Source of the DNA: Sutterella wadsworthensis 2_1_59BFAA
GTDB lineage: Bacteria; Pseudomonadota; Gammaproteobacteria; Burkholderiales; Burkholderiaceae_F
Assembly (NCBI RefSeq): GCF_000297775.1
Contig: NZ_JH815516.1
Span: 233,520-297,519 of the forward strand
Direction: 5' to 3'
DNA length: 64,000 bases
This document shows positions 17,630 to 27,571 of the stretch, piece after piece. The first letter of the stretch is position 1. Every line of letters starts with the position of its first letter. The position numbers were made by a program, and so were the translations under genes. The notes beneath the pieces are model-generated. The model did no database searches. It saw only the letters and a program-made list of their open reading frames with translations, and was not told the origin of the DNA.

Positions 17630-18592
17630 ATGAACGGACGAGGATCCGGTCTTTCAGGCGAGCAGATTGAGTTTCTGCTCCTTCTTTCGCGAACGCATTC
17701 TTTGACGAGAACGGCCTCGGCGCTCGGTCTGAGCGTTGCGACCGTCTCTCGCATGCTCGGCGCTGTTCGCGAGATCTTCGATGACGAACTCTTCGTACGC
17801 TCGGGCAACTCCATGGCGCCCACGCGACGAATGACGGCGCTCGTGCCCAAGCTAGAGCGCGCCCGCGCCGTGATTGAGGATCTCGTCAGCGAGGAATATT
17901 TCGATCCGGCCAACATCCACCGCGTATTTCATTTGATGATGAACGACAATGCGTTCGTGACGCTGCTTCTCAAGGCGCTTCCCGCCATCCGCAGACGCGC
18001 TCCCGACATTCGCATCCGCGTCATGCCGCCCGACGGCAGTCTGATCGAGCATCTCAGAAGCGGCCGGCTCGACCTCGCCTTCTTTTACGATCCCGACGGC
18101 AATCCGCTCCCCGCCGACATTCATGGTCAGCAGCTTTTCGCGTCACGACACGTCGTTGTCGTGAGAAACGACCATCCCCTTGCCTCCTGCCCCGGTCCTG
18201 TATCCGAAGAGGAGGTCCGCGCCTACCCGCTTGTCTCGCTCAGGCTTCCTGACTATCGAGGAGAAAGCACCGTCGAGGTGATGCATCGAACCGAGATCAC
18301 AACGAATGCCGGCATCTATGTTGAGACGCCCTATTTTGTGACGCTGCCCTTCGCGCTGCTGGAGAGCGACGCCTACGCCGTCATGACGCGGGAGCTCGCA
18401 GAGCGTTTTGCAGCCTGGATGCCGCTCAAGATCCTTGACGTGAAGCTCGACCCTGACTCGCCGCTTCGCGAACGCTGGAACCCGACGGTCATCTGGCACT
18501 CACGAAGCAATGACGACCATCAGCTACAGTGGCTCAGGGCCGCGATCGTCGAGTGCTTTCAGGAGAGGCGCCGGAACGGAGAGGAGTCATGA
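17630..18592 (+). CDS. LysR-family regulator downstream of assT2 porin
   Basis: Protein of 320 residues with an N-terminal helix-turn-helix (LTRTASALGLSVATVSRMLG) and a LysR effector domain (VFHLMMNDNAFVTLLLKALP; later YVETPYFVTLPFALLESDA). It is of the same type as the regulators at 8586 and 812. The start chosen is the ATG at 17630, just past the porin terminator; longer starts would lie inside that terminator. Its stop overlaps the ATG of the next, broken gene (ATGA). It is the natural candidate to control assT2 and its porin. Confidence 0.85.
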   Translation: MNGRGSGLSGEQIEFLLLLSRTHSLTRTASALGLSVATVSRMLGAVREIFDDELFVRSGNSMAPTRRMTALVPKLERARAVIEDLVSEEYFDPANIHRVFHLMMNDNAFVTLLLKALPAIRRRAPDIRIRVMPPDGSLIEHLRSGRLDLAFFYDPDGNPLPADIHGQQLFASRHVVVVRNDHPLASCPGPVSEEEVRAYPLVSLRLPDYRGESTVEVMHRTEITTNAGIYVETPYFVTLPFALLESDAYAVMTRELAERFAAWMPLKILDVKLDPDSPLRERWNPTVIWHSRSNDDHQLQWLRAAIVECFQERRRNGEES

Positions 18593-19389
18593 AGGACATG
18601 CTCGGAAAATCAGGCTTTGACGTCATTGGCGACGTGCACGGGCACGCCGCGTAGCTGACGATTCTCCTCAAGTGCATGGGCTATGAGGAGACGAACGGCG
18701 TCCTGCGCCATCCCGAAGGCCGCCGCGCGGTCTTTCTCGGCGACTTCATCGACCGCGGGCCCGAAATCCGCCGCACGCACGAAATCGTGCGCGGCATGGT
18801 CGAGGCGGGCTCGGCGCTCGCCGTCATGGGGAATCACGAACTCAATGCGCTCCATTTCACGACGCCCGATCCCGTTCTCAGAGAGGAGGACGGCGGACCG
18901 AAGTGGCTGCGCTCGCACAGCGAATCGCACAGGCGCCAGTTCGTGGAGACCGTGAGGCAGCTCGGCCCTGACCTTGAGGCCTGGCTCGCCTGGATCCGCA
19001 CGCTTGCCGTCTGGATGAAGACCTTCGACTCCGAAGGCGTCGAGCTCCGCTTCGTGCATGCCGCCTGGATGGAGACGAAGATGAGGCGCCTCTGGGAGGA
19101 GCCGACGGACTCGGGCGAATTCTGCTTTACGGGTCCCTTCGAGGCGCCCGTCCTGACGCAGGCCGGGCTCGTCGACTTCGGGCGCAGGAAGGATCCGGTC
19201 TCCGGCAAGCCCGCGCTCGGCTGGAAGTCCAAGGAGAAGTTCCTCACGGGACCCGAGAAGGGACTGCCTGCGGGCGTCTCTTATCTCGACAAGGAAGGCT
19301 GCGAGAGAACGTCGATTCGTGTGAAGTGGTGGAGGGATCCCGCACCCCCTGACGGTGCCCGCTCTTCCCGATTGATCCGGCGGGCGTGA
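18589..19389 (+). pseudogene. Calcineurin-type metallophosphoesterase with in-frame TAG
   Basis: The gene begins with an ATG overlapping the LysR stop and has GAGGAG just before it. It encodes the standard metallophosphoesterase start GFDVIGDVHGHA, then a TAG at 18652-18654, then in the same frame LTILLKCMGYEETNG, VFLGDFIDRGPE, AVMGNHELNAL. The metal-binding motifs GDxHG, GDxxDRG and GNHE are all present. The TAG falls where relatives have an acidic residue (GHADEL), so a GAG to TAG change is likely. Downstream the frame is intact to 19389. It is probably inactivated. An internal restart at the ATG at 18676 would lack the first metal-binding motif. Confidence 0.85.
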
Positions 19390-19390
19390 A

Positions 19391-19424
19391 AAAGGCGGCG
19401 ACAGAAGATTCTGCGCCGCCTTTA
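19391..19424. terminator. Bidirectional terminator
   Basis: AAAGGCGGCG (19391-19400) pairs with CGCCGCCTTT (19414-19423) between the convergent metallophosphoesterase and autotransporter genes. A-rich and T-rich flanks on both sides suit either direction. Confidence 0.75.
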
Positions 19425-19484
19425 TTCAACTCAGGCAGGGAGCTGCGTCATGCGAACGACTCCCTGCGCAGGTCGGAAGGATCG

Positions 19485-21383
19485 TCAGAAGCCGTAGCGA
19501 ACGCCGATGGTGGCGCGCCATTCCTGATCGATGATGCCGCCGGACGTGCGTTCGACGTCGGCCCAGAGGTAGGTGGATTCGGACAGGTTGAAGTTGGCGC
19601 CGATGCCGTATTCGAACCAGGTGTCCTTGCCGTCCTGCTTGAGCGAGTTGGTGTTGTCGCCCGTTCTGGCGTAGATTTCCCGGTCGCCCAGGAATTCATG
19701 AACGGCGGAGGCGCGCAGCCAGACTTCGCCGCGGTTGTTCGGGCAGGTGAAGCCCGTTGCGAAGCCTGCGCGACCGATCAGGCTGTCGAAGTCGCCGATC
19801 TCGTAGGTGGCGGCGTTCACGCCGTTGCTGAGCGTCAGGTCTTCCGCACCCGCGTGCGTGTAGGTGGCCTCGATCTGAGGTTCGATCCAGACGGTTCTGG
19901 CGAGGTCGAAGCGCCAACCGAACTCACCCGAGAGGCTTGTCGTGACCGTGTCGAGGTCGCCCTTGTAGACGCTGTCGATCGTCATGTCGTTGGAGGCCTT
20001 GGCCACGCGGGCCACGACGTCGGCGAACATGCCGTTGTCGCCCATCCAGACGCCGTAGGCGGCCAGACCGAAGGCGTCCATGTCGGCTTCGCCGCGCGCG
20101 AAGTCGGTGTCGGACCAGGTGTAGCTGGCGGCCACGCCGAAGCGCACGCCGTTGTCGAGCGGCATGGTGTCGAAGCCGGCCTGGAACGTATTGAAGTCGT
20201 TCTTGAGGCCCGCGTCGGATTCGAGCCTGCCGCCGTCATAACGGGCCCAGACGCCGTTCTTGCCGCTGGACGAACGAAGATCGCCCATGCGCTTGCGCAC
20301 GTCGTTCATGAGAATGCGGTTGAGCGAAAGCGAGCTTGCGGCAGCCAGATCGAGCGTGTCGCGAATGAGCGTGTTGGTGCCGACCGAAGCCGTCGAACCG
20401 TCCTTGTTGAAGGTGATGTCGGGATTGACCAGGCCTTCCTTGACGTGGGCTTCGACCGTGGTATTGTCGCCCGTCTGGATCTGCGCAAGCGCCTGCTTGG
20501 CGAGCGCCTCGTCGACGACGTCGGCGTTCTGGACGAGGTCGACGTTGAGGTCGGCCTTGACATCCTGATTTCCAACGGTGAAGCTGCCGAGCGTTTCGGC
20601 GCCCGCATCAAGACGGATGGTGGCTGCGGAATTTTCGGCGAGTTGCTTGGCGGTGACGTTGTGGTTGTTGAGGTCGACGACGCCGCCCTTGAGGGTGAGT
20701 TCGGACACCTTGCTGTCGCCTTCGGCCTTCCAGAGCGCACCGTCGGAGAAGCCGAGCTTCGTCGTGCCGGTGTCCCCCGTGGTGACGGCGCCCGTGAGCG
20801 AGGAACCTGCGCCCTTGAAGTCGGCCGAAACCGTGGCTGCCCTGGCGAGGATGTCGCCGTCGACGACGGTCGTGCCGTTGCTCTCAAGCTTGATGGCGCC
20901 CTGCAGGCCGTTGACGGCATTTGCACTGCCGCCCTTGATGTAGATGGACTTTTCCGCCTTGATCGTCACCCCGCCCGTATTGGCGGAGGAGACGCCGTAT
21001 TTGTTAGTGCAGGCGATGTCGACCGTTTGAGCGTCGATGCTGACGGTGCCGGTGGAGTTGGCGGCAATGCCGTTGCTTCCCCTGAGGACGAGGTCGCCCG
21101 CGTCAATGGTGATCTTGCCCTTGCCTTCCGCATGAATGGCCCACGGGCCCGTGATCGTCAGCTTCTTGGGTGTCTTGATCGTGATTGAAGGGGTCGCAAA
21201 CTCTTTCTCAATCGGCGTGAAGATGCCGTTCGTGGCGCCCTGAATGCTGATGTCGTTGGCTGCGTTCAGGTCGAAGACGCCGTAGGCGTCAATGCCGTTG
21301 TATGTGGTGTTCGTGATGGTGATGTCGGAGGCGTTGATCTTGGCGCCGTACTTGCTCAGGCCGTCAACCGTGTACGATTCGTT
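19485..21383 (-). pseudogene. Autotransporter, passenger and beta-barrel part (IS-split)
   Basis: The 3' part of a classical type Va autotransporter. The passenger carries beta-helix-like repeats (ITIKTPKKLTITGPWAIHAE, GKITIDAGDLVLRGSNGIAA). The C-terminal part is a 12-stranded barrel (GKNGVWARYDGGRLESDA to the final IGVRYGF). The signal peptide and first 33 codons lie on the far side of an IS256-family element, at 22874-22971. Removing the element and one copy of its 8-bp target repeat joins the two parts in frame (FDKPNES-YTVDGLSKYG) into a 662-residue protein. As it stands no exported protein can be made. An apparent longer frame that continues into the IS is an antisense artefact. Confidence 0.92.
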
Positions 21384-22873
21384 AAGAGCGTCAGAAATTT
21401 TGTGTCCATGGGATAATCGGAGCCCGCCAATCGGGTGCATCCAATGAACACGAATACCAAACGCAATTCTCGTAAGAAGTCCACCAACCCCCTCGATAAC
21501 CATATCGACCAGTACGTTTCCGAGCTTCGAGCATCGGGCCGCCCGCTGGGCCCCGAAGCCTTCTCCGAGGCCGTCCGTACCTTCTCCCAACGCTTCGTCG
21601 AAGCCATGCTGCAGGGAGAAATGGATGCCCATCTCACAGGCTGTCAGCCCACTGAAACGCCTCCTGAAGAGGTCGCCGCTGACGAGCTTCCCCAGCTTTC
21701 CAACAAGCGCAACGGCTTTAGCCACAAGACCCTGAAGACCGAGTTTGGTCCTCTGCCGCTGAGCGTTCCGCGCGACCGACAGAACACTTTCGACCCGATC
21801 ATCGTGCCCAAGCACAGCCGCTCGTTCGGCAAGATGGACGAGCAGATCATCGCCATGTACGCCAGGGGCATGAGCACCCGTGACATCCAGGCCTTCATCG
21901 ACAACCTCTACGGGGTGGACATCAGCCCCGACTACGTCAGCAAGGTTACTGACAGAGTGCTTGAGGACGTCCGGGAGTGGCAGAATCGCCCGCTCGCAAG
22001 TGTGTATCCCGTCGCTTTCTTCGACGCCCTTCGAGTCAAAATCCGCAGCGGCGCAGCCGTAAAGAACATGGCTGTTCATCTCGGGATTGGTGTTCGCACG
22101 GACGGTACGCGTGAGGTTCTGGGCATGTGGATCGCCGAGAACGAGGGCGCAAGCTTCTGGGCGAGCGTGTTCAACGGGCTCAAGGCCCGAGGCGTGGAGG
22201 ACATCCTCATCGCCGTTACGGACGGCCTGAAGGGCATGACGGAGGCTCTTGAAACCGTGTATCCGCAGACCCTCCACCAGACCTGCATCGTCCACCTTAT
22301 CCGCGCATCCACCTCATTCGTCTCTCAGAAGGACAGGGCGGCCGTATGCAAGGAGCTGAAGCCCATCTACCAGGCAGTGGATGCCGACGCTGCAGAACGC
22401 GCTCTGGAGCGTTTTGGAAGCACGGACATGGGCAAGAAGTATCCAGCCATCATCCAGATCTGGGAACGCGCCTGGGCGCAAGTGATCCCGTTCTTCCAGT
22501 TCCCGCCAGAGATCCGTACACTGATCTATACGACCAATGCGATTGAAGGGCTAAACCGCGCTGTCAGGAAGGTGATCAAGACGCGCACTCTATTCCCTAG
22601 TGAGGACGCAGCCCGGAAGCTGATCTACCTGGCTATCATGAATTTCACGACCTCCTGGAAGCGTGCTACAGCCAGGTGGTCTGCTGCCATGCCTCAGTTC
22701 GCTCTGCTGTTTGGCGAGCGCTTTACAGGTGCCATGGAGTAAGACAAGGGGTATGATTAGACTACCCGCGCTATCGCATCAGGTCTGGCATACTGCATCA
22801 CAAAAAACAAAGGGCAGCCTCGTTGGGCTGCCCCTGGAATAACCTCCCCAGACACAGAAATCCTGACACTCCC
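21384..22873 (+). mobile_element. IS256-family element, copy 1
   Basis: 1490 bp with imperfect inverted ends (AGAGCGTCAGAAATTTTGTG at the left; GGGAGTGTCAGGATTTCTGTG-like, read inward, at the right). It is flanked by the 8-bp direct repeat GATTCGTT (21376-21383, 22874-22881), the size made by IS256-family transposases. A GGGCAGCC hairpin (22812-22833) follows the transposase gene. It appears identical to copy 2 at 53882-55371 apart from the outermost left base (A here, G in copy 2). Confidence 0.93.
21444..22742 (+). CDS. IS256-family (mutator-type) transposase, copy 1
   Basis: Transposase of 432 residues from the ATG at 21444; a GTG three codons upstream (21435) is an alternative start. Motifs typical of the family are present: KHSRSFGKMDEQIIAMYARG, the MSTRDIQ helix, FFDALRVKIR with the first catalytic aspartate, IAVTDGLKGM with the second, and YTTNAIEGLNRAVRK with the glutamate. 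No lesion is seen, and the protein is identical to copy 2, so the element is probably active. It interrupts the autotransporter. Confidence 0.95.
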   Translation: MNTNTKRNSRKKSTNPLDNHIDQYVSELRASGRPLGPEAFSEAVRTFSQRFVEAMLQGEMDAHLTGCQPTETPPEEVAADELPQLSNKRNGFSHKTLKTEFGPLPLSVPRDRQNTFDPIIVPKHSRSFGKMDEQIIAMYARGMSTRDIQAFIDNLYGVDISPDYVSKVTDRVLEDVREWQNRPLASVYPVAFFDALRVKIRSGAAVKNMAVHLGIGVRTDGTREVLGMWIAENEGASFWASVFNGLKARGVEDILIAVTDGLKGMTEALETVYPQTLHQTCIVHLIRASTSFVSQKDRAAVCKELKPIYQAVDADAAERALERFGSTDMGKKYPAIIQIWERAWAQVIPFFQFPPEIRTLIYTTNAIEGLNRAVRKVIKTRTLFPSEDAARKLIYLAIMNFTTSWKRATARWSAAMPQFALLFGERFTGAME

Positions 22874-22971
22874 GATTCGTTGGGCTTGTCAAAGGCCACG
22901 AGATCTCCTGCTGTTGCAACGGCGGACATGGCGCCGAGAACGGCCAGCGAAACGAGAGACTTCATGTACAT
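22874..22971 (-). pseudogene. Autotransporter signal-peptide fragment
   Basis: The 5' end of the split autotransporter: signal peptide [20 protein letters not shown] then [13 protein letters not shown], cut by the IS256 element. A perfect AGGAGG lies 6-7 bases before the ATG at 22971, which favours it over the ATG two codons later. The 299 bp further upstream, to the divergent peptidase gene at 23271, should hold both promoters; I saw no convincing box there. Confidence 0.85.
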
Positions 22972-23270
22972 GCAGATCCTCCTTTGAGTCAGGTTGGTTC
23001 AGGGGCGGACACGGGCGAATCCGTTGTTCTCCGGAAATCGTGCAGTCCGCGCACTCTTCCGGTATAGACGCAGGGAGGCCTGAATGCAATGGAAAATTGC
23101 GCTCAGGATTGAAGGTGTCGCCCAAAAGCGACACAAGAGGTGTTTTTTGCCGAAAGCTGTCCGGAGGCGCTCCGCGGGCGGCGCGGTGCGTGGCGAGGGT
23201 TCCCGTCGGAAGGTCTTCGCGATGCGGGCTACAATTCGGAATGCGTTTGATGCTTCAGGGAGGCCTTTTC

Positions 23271-24152
23271 ATGCGTTGGCAGGATCTTGAGGAAAGCTCG
23301 TCGGTCGAGGACCGCAGGGGCATGGGCCGCTCGGGAGGCTTTCGCACCCGCGGCGGCATTCCGCTTCGCGGCAAGACGGGGCTGGTCGTCGTGATCGTGG
23401 TGCTCGTGGCGGGCTACTACGGGATCGACCTCACGCCTTTGCTGACGGGAGAGCCCTTCCCCGTCGAGACGCAGACGACGGCTTCGGCGTCCTACAAGGG
23501 CACGGCAGCCGAGGAGGAGCTCGCGAAGTTCTCCCGCGTTGCGCTCAAGACGACGGAGGACGTCTGGACCGAGATCTTCCGCGCCACGGGCGAAAGGTAT
23601 CCGCACCCGAAGCTCGTGCTCTACACGGGCAGCACCTCGACCGCCTGCGGCTACGGCCGGTCGGCGATGGGCCCCTTCTATTGTCCCGCCGACAGGAAGG
23701 TCTACCTTGACTTGAGCTTCTATGACGACATGCAGAAGAAGCTCGGCGGGGGCGGCGACTTTGCGCTCGGATACGTGCTCGCCCACGAAGTCGGGCATCA
23801 TGTACAGACCGTGCTCGGCATTTCCGAGCAGGTTCAGACGCTCCAGCAGCGCGTGACGAAGAAGGAAGCAAATGCGCTCCAGGTCAAGATGGAGCTTCAG
23901 GCTGACTGCTTCGCGGGCGTCTGGGGGCATTTCATGGAAAAGCGTGGGATTCTTGAGGCGGGTGATCTTGAGGAGGCGCTCAAGACCGCCACGGCCATCG
24001 GAGATGACCGCCTGCAGAAGGAGGCCACGGGCCGCGTCGTGCCCGACAGCTTCACGCACGGGACCTCGCTCCAGCGCCTCAACTGGTTCAAGAAGGGCTT
24101 CAAGAGCGGCAATCCCAATGTCTGCAACACCTGGCAGGCGGACAAGCTCTAG
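23271..24152 (+). CDS. Membrane-anchored neutral zinc metallopeptidase (YpfJ/KPN_02809-like)
   Basis: Protein of 293 residues. A hydrophilic start ([17 protein letters not shown]) is followed by a single membrane helix ([13 protein letters not shown], about 38-50) and a zinc peptidase domain with HEVGHH (His172) and, downstream, the third-ligand region [12 protein letters not shown]. The order and the RRGMG start are characteristic of the Zn_peptidase family (PF04228), whose substrates are unknown. The ATG at 23271 has GGGAGG nine bases ahead. It stands alone between the autotransporter remnant and the lipoprotein gene, and ends in TAG. Confidence 0.9.
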   Translation: MRWQDLEESSSVEDRRGMGRSGGFRTRGGIPLRGKTGLVVVIVVLVAGYYGIDLTPLLTGEPFPVETQTTASASYKGTAAEEELAKFSRVALKTTEDVWTEIFRATGERYPHPKLVLYTGSTSTACGYGRSAMGPFYCPADRKVYLDLSFYDDMQKKLGGGGDFALGYVLAHEVGHHVQTVLGISEQVQTLQQRVTKKEANALQVKMELQADCFAGVWGHFMEKRGILEAGDLEEALKTATAIGDDRLQKEATGRVVPDSFTHGTSLQRLNWFKKGFKSGNPNVCNTWQADKL

Positions 24153-24402
24153 CCTTCGACATTTTCATCTGCCTTTCGGGTCCGCAGGCCTTCTGACCGC
24201 GGGCCCGATTTGTTTTCAGGGAGATGGGCTCGGCGAGAGGGCGATTCCAAAAATGGAAGCCTGAGGCATTGCAAATGTTTCGCCGTGTGGCTTTGCGGGA
24301 CGCGGAGCGTCAAGGCGCGGTAGGATGAAGGCATGAGGCTCCTCATGCGGCGCAGCGTGCCGCAGGGAGCGACCGAATGCCCGTGACGACAGGAGGAAAG
24401 CC

Positions 24403-24834
24403 ATGCAGAGAAGAACGATGCTTCTTGCGCTGCCCGCAGCCGCCCTTGTGCTCGCAGGATGCGCAGGCAGTCCCGCGACGCCCGAGGAGGCCGCCGCGAT
24501 CGAGAAGAAGGCCATGAGCGAGGGGATCGACAGGCAGATGATGCCTCTCTTTGTCAACACGTGGCTTGAGCCCGTGCCCGCCCAGTTCGGCAGGCAGCAG
24601 GGCTTCATCCTTGACGAGGACGGCTCGGCCGAGTCCGTCAACATGGCGACGCTCGAGTACGAGAGCTGGCAGGTTGCAGACCGAAAGCTCACCCTGAGGG
24701 GCAGGAGCATCGGCAACGGTGGGACCTTCCCGTTCGAGGAGGTCTGGAACGTCGTGATGGTCTCGAAGAAGAAGCTCGTCCTTCAGCGGGGCGGCGTCTA
24801 CAAGACCTACTGGGCGCCGGTTCGAGAGGAATAG
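24403..24834 (+). CDS. Lipocalin-like lipoprotein
   Basis: Small lipoprotein of 143 residues. The signal sequence ends in a lipobox LVLAGC (Cys20). The body (LFVNTWLEPVPAQFGRQQGF, then SVNMATLEYESWQ and LTLRGRSIGNG) matches the small lipocalin-like domain found in many envelope lipoproteins of unknown ligand. No lipoprotein-sorting Asp follows Cys20 (CAGS), which suits the outer membrane. The gene ends in TAG. It is probably monocistronic, with a 250-bp gap upstream and a convergent helicase gene downstream. Confidence 0.75.
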   Translation: MQRRTMLLALPAAALVLAGCAGSPATPEEAAAIEKKAMSEGIDRQMMPLFVNTWLEPVPAQFGRQQGFILDEDGSAESVNMATLEYESWQVADRKLTLRGRSIGNGGTFPFEEVWNVVMVSKKKLVLQRGGVYKTYWAPVREE

Positions 24835-24932
24835 ACGCAGGCTTTTGCGAGGAACGCCTCTTTTGTCCGAAGAGGAGGGTTCAGGGAGCGCAGGCGGCTG
24901 CAGAAATGCGGCCGCCTGTTTTTCCATGGGCG

Positions 24933-26783
24933 TCAGAAGACTTCGCCGTTGTCTTCGGGAAGCTCGAGCGCGAACGTCTCGAGGTCTTCGCCGGGATGTC
25001 TTGCGGGAAGCTCGGCCTGCCATTGCCGGGGCCAGGCGTCGTCGGGCACGGGGAGGACTTCGTTCGGGTCGTCGTAGGCGTGCTTCGGATAGCGGGCGAG
25101 ATGGAGCTTCTGTCTGGCGCGCGTCACTGCGGTGTAGAGCCAGCGGAAGTAGTCGGCCGAGGATCTCGGTCCCGTCCATGCGCAGTCGACGAAGACGTGC
25201 GGCCATTCGCCGCCCTGGGACTTGTGGCAGGTGACGGCGTAGCCGTAGCGGACGTGAAGCGCGTTGACGAACGGGTCTTCGGCGAGCGCGTCCTGCCAGT
25301 CCTTCGTGCCGCGCCTGAGCCTCGGGAAGCGGTTCTTGAAGTCGGCCATGAGGGCGCGAAGGAGAAGCGTCATGTCGGGCAGGTCGTCGGGCTCGAGCTG
25401 GTTGAGAAGGATCATGCAGGAGACCTCGAAGCACTCGCCCGTATTGCCGCGAAGCCTGAGCGTGACGCTCTGGAACTCAAGGTCGAGGTTCACGAGGCGC
25501 CTGCCCTTCCCTGCGGGGCCGGTCTTCACGCGGAAGGAGACGCTGCGCCTGGTGCGCGCTCCCGTGCGGAGCACCTGGCAGAAGTCGCCGTTGCAGATGA
25601 ATTCGCCGTGCATGTGCGTGTTGAGGATTACCATGAGCTTGTCTCCCGCGGCGAGCTCCTCGACGCCCGGAAACTGCAGCCGCCTGAAGGCGCGGTTGAG
25701 CTGCTGGGCGCGCACGTTCGTCTGCGCGATCATGACGGCGTCGCGCGTGATGCGCCGTCCCATGACCTCCCAGCAGAGGCGCGCCATGTCGCGCGCATCG
25801 ATCCGCTCTACGTCGGGAACGTCCGCAGGAAGCCTTGGAAGAGCGTACGTCTTGTTTTTGAGTCCCGTTCGGAGCGCAGTCGCGAGCGCGAGAATTCCCG
25901 AGTCCTGCTTCTGGCGGACGATGTCGGTGAGCGTGTGCTCCGAGGGCTTCAGGCCGAATTCCTCCTCGAGGTGCACGGGAGAGAGCGCGGGCGAGACGGT
26001 CATGCCGACGGGCGGGAGCTGCGCGGCGTCGCCCACGAACAGGATGTGCCTGCGGTGCGCGCAGGGGGCGTCCTCGAGAAAGTGCAGGAGGTCGGCGAGA
26101 AGGCGGCCCGAGCCGAACTGCAGGAGCGGATTCTGCGTCTCGCGGTCGGAGACCATCGAGGCCTCGTCGACGACGTAGACCGCGTCGAGTTCGTCCGTGT
26201 TTGACGTGAGGTCGCTCACGAGCGTGAAGTCCTCGTCGTCGGGATCGTCCCGGTCGCGGGGCGAGTAGAGGTGCGCGTGGATGGTCGAGGCGCTGCGGGA
26301 CGTTCTCGTCGAGAGCACCTTGGCCGCGCGGCCCGTGGGCGCCATGAGGTGCACGGAGCGGTTGACGGCCGAAAGATAGTCGACGACGCCCTTCATCAGG
26401 AAGGTCTTCCCCGTGCCCGCATAGCCGCGAAGTATGAAGATCCGCGCATCGTCGTCGTCAAGAAACGCCTGAAGCTTCGGAACGAGCGAGGCCTGACCGG
26501 GGGTGAGCCGCACGCCTTCGAACATGCGCGAGAGCGTCGGATTCTTGATGTGGATTCCGCCCGCCTCGTCCGGGTCCGCCTCTTCGGCCGATCCGCCTGC
26601 ATTGCTCGCGTCCGCAGGCGCGCCCTGAACCCAGGAGCGCGGGACGCGAAAGCGCTCGCCGTGCTCGTCCTCAAACCAGACCCAGCGGTCGTCTGCTTCG
26701 GGCGCGGGCGCAGCGGCGGCGACGGCGCCCTCAGGCGGACTGATGAGCGCAACGTTTCCTTCGGCAGGCTTCGGATGCGGCAT
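24933..26783 (-). CDS. RecD-like superfamily 1 DNA helicase
   Basis: Protein of 616 residues. A poorly conserved acidic N-terminus is followed by an SF1 helicase core: Walker A RGYAGTGKT, motif Ia MAPTGRAAKVL, Walker B YVVDEASMVSD, motif III FVGDAAQLPPVG, motif V GYAVTCHKSQGGEW and motif VI YTAVTRARQKLHL. This matches the single-chain RecD/ExoV-alpha-like helicases that work outside RecBCD. No RecB or RecC gene is in view. ATG 26783 was taken as the start; a TTG six codons upstream is possible and neither has a strong ribosome site. A role in repair or fork processing is inferred from family only. Confidence 0.88.
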   Translation of the reverse strand: MPHPKPAEGNVALISPPEGAVAAAAPAPEADDRWVWFEDEHGERFRVPRSWVQGAPADASNAGGSAEEADPDEAGGIHIKNPTLSRMFEGVRLTPGQASLVPKLQAFLDDDDARIFILRGYAGTGKTFLMKGVVDYLSAVNRSVHLMAPTGRAAKVLSTRTSRSASTIHAHLYSPRDRDDPDDEDFTLVSDLTSNTDELDAVYVVDEASMVSDRETQNPLLQFGSGRLLADLLHFLEDAPCAHRRHILFVGDAAQLPPVGMTVSPALSPVHLEEEFGLKPSEHTLTDIVRQKQDSGILALATALRTGLKNKTYALPRLPADVPDVERIDARDMARLCWEVMGRRITRDAVMIAQTNVRAQQLNRAFRRLQFPGVEELAAGDKLMVILNTHMHGEFICNGDFCQVLRTGARTRRSVSFRVKTGPAGKGRRLVNLDLEFQSVTLRLRGNTGECFEVSCMILLNQLEPDDLPDMTLLLRALMADFKNRFPRLRRGTKDWQDALAEDPFVNALHVRYGYAVTCHKSQGGEWPHVFVDCAWTGPRSSADYFRWLYTAVTRARQKLHLARYPKHAYDDPNEVLPVPDDAWPRQWQAELPARHPGEDLETFALELPEDNGEVF

Positions 26784-27043
26784 GACGGTCTCGCTTCGCA
26801 AGCCCTGCGAAGCGCATCTCCTCTCGAAACGGCGTGTGGCGGAAAAGCAACACGAACGGCGGTTTTTCTGGTTCTTTATTCGGAGGAACCCTGATGGAGA
26901 ACACCCAACTAGTGGGGACTTTCGATGGAGGCTTACCCTAAGTTGGCACAGTCGGCGCGTCTTAAGGCAGGCTTAATGGACTAGGATTCACTCGAACAGG
27001 GCGCTCGGCCCCCATGAACCATTCGCCCCTACAGGAGATTTTA

Positions 27044-27397
27044 ATGACAAATTTCAAGACGCTTGCCGCCCTGATGATGACCGCCCTCATGGCTGCGGGC
27101 ACCGCCTCTGCCGCCGACGGAAAGTTCGGTGCCGACCGTCATGCGGCGATGGGTCTCACCTGCGAGACCTGCCACGGCCCCGACAAGGCTAATCCCGCCA
27201 CGCCCGACATCAAGACGTGCACGCAGTGCCACAACACGAAGGACCTCGTCGAGAAGACGAAGGACGTCAAGCCGACGAATCCGCACGTCTCCCCGCACTA
27301 TCAGGACCAGCTTGACTGCACGAACTGCCACTACATGCACGGCGAAACGGAGAACTTCTGCGACCAGTGCCACCAGTTCGGCTTCAAGGTGCCCTGA
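27044..27397 (+). CDS. Periplasmic tetrahaem cytochrome c
   Basis: Protein of 117 residues with a Sec signal peptide (MTNFKTLAALMMTALMAAGT, cleaved after ASA) and four CxxCH haem sites: CETCH, CTQCH, CTNCH and CDQCH. It has the length and spacing of the N-terminal cytochrome domain of Shewanella-type flavocytochrome c fumarate reductase, here as a separate gene. The ATG at 27044 has AGGAG in front. The Tat-exported flavoprotein follows 175 bp downstream, so the pair is probably the electron-transfer and catalytic subunits of one periplasmic reductase. Confidence 0.92.
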   Translation: MTNFKTLAALMMTALMAAGTASAADGKFGADRHAAMGLTCETCHGPDKANPATPDIKTCTQCHNTKDLVEKTKDVKPTNPHVSPHYQDQLDCTNCHYMHGETENFCDQCHQFGFKVP

Positions 27398-27571
27398 GGC
27401 GCTGAAAGGCATTGACAGGCATCGCTTCGGGCCCGGATTGACGGGACCGTCCCTCGAACGCCCGATGATTTTCACCGCGTCCTGACGGCCGACCAGCCGC
27501 AGGACGGCGGGAGCCTCCGCCGCACACGGAGGTCCGCCCCGCGACCATCACTCATGAAAAGGAGTATCAGC

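Noticed and set aside
19485-22295. A single 936-residue minus-strand reading frame combining an autotransporter with a novel N-terminus
   Set aside because: The N-terminal third is antisense to the IS256 transposase; the same antisense sequence appears at the second IS copy. The real autotransporter start is beyond the IS.
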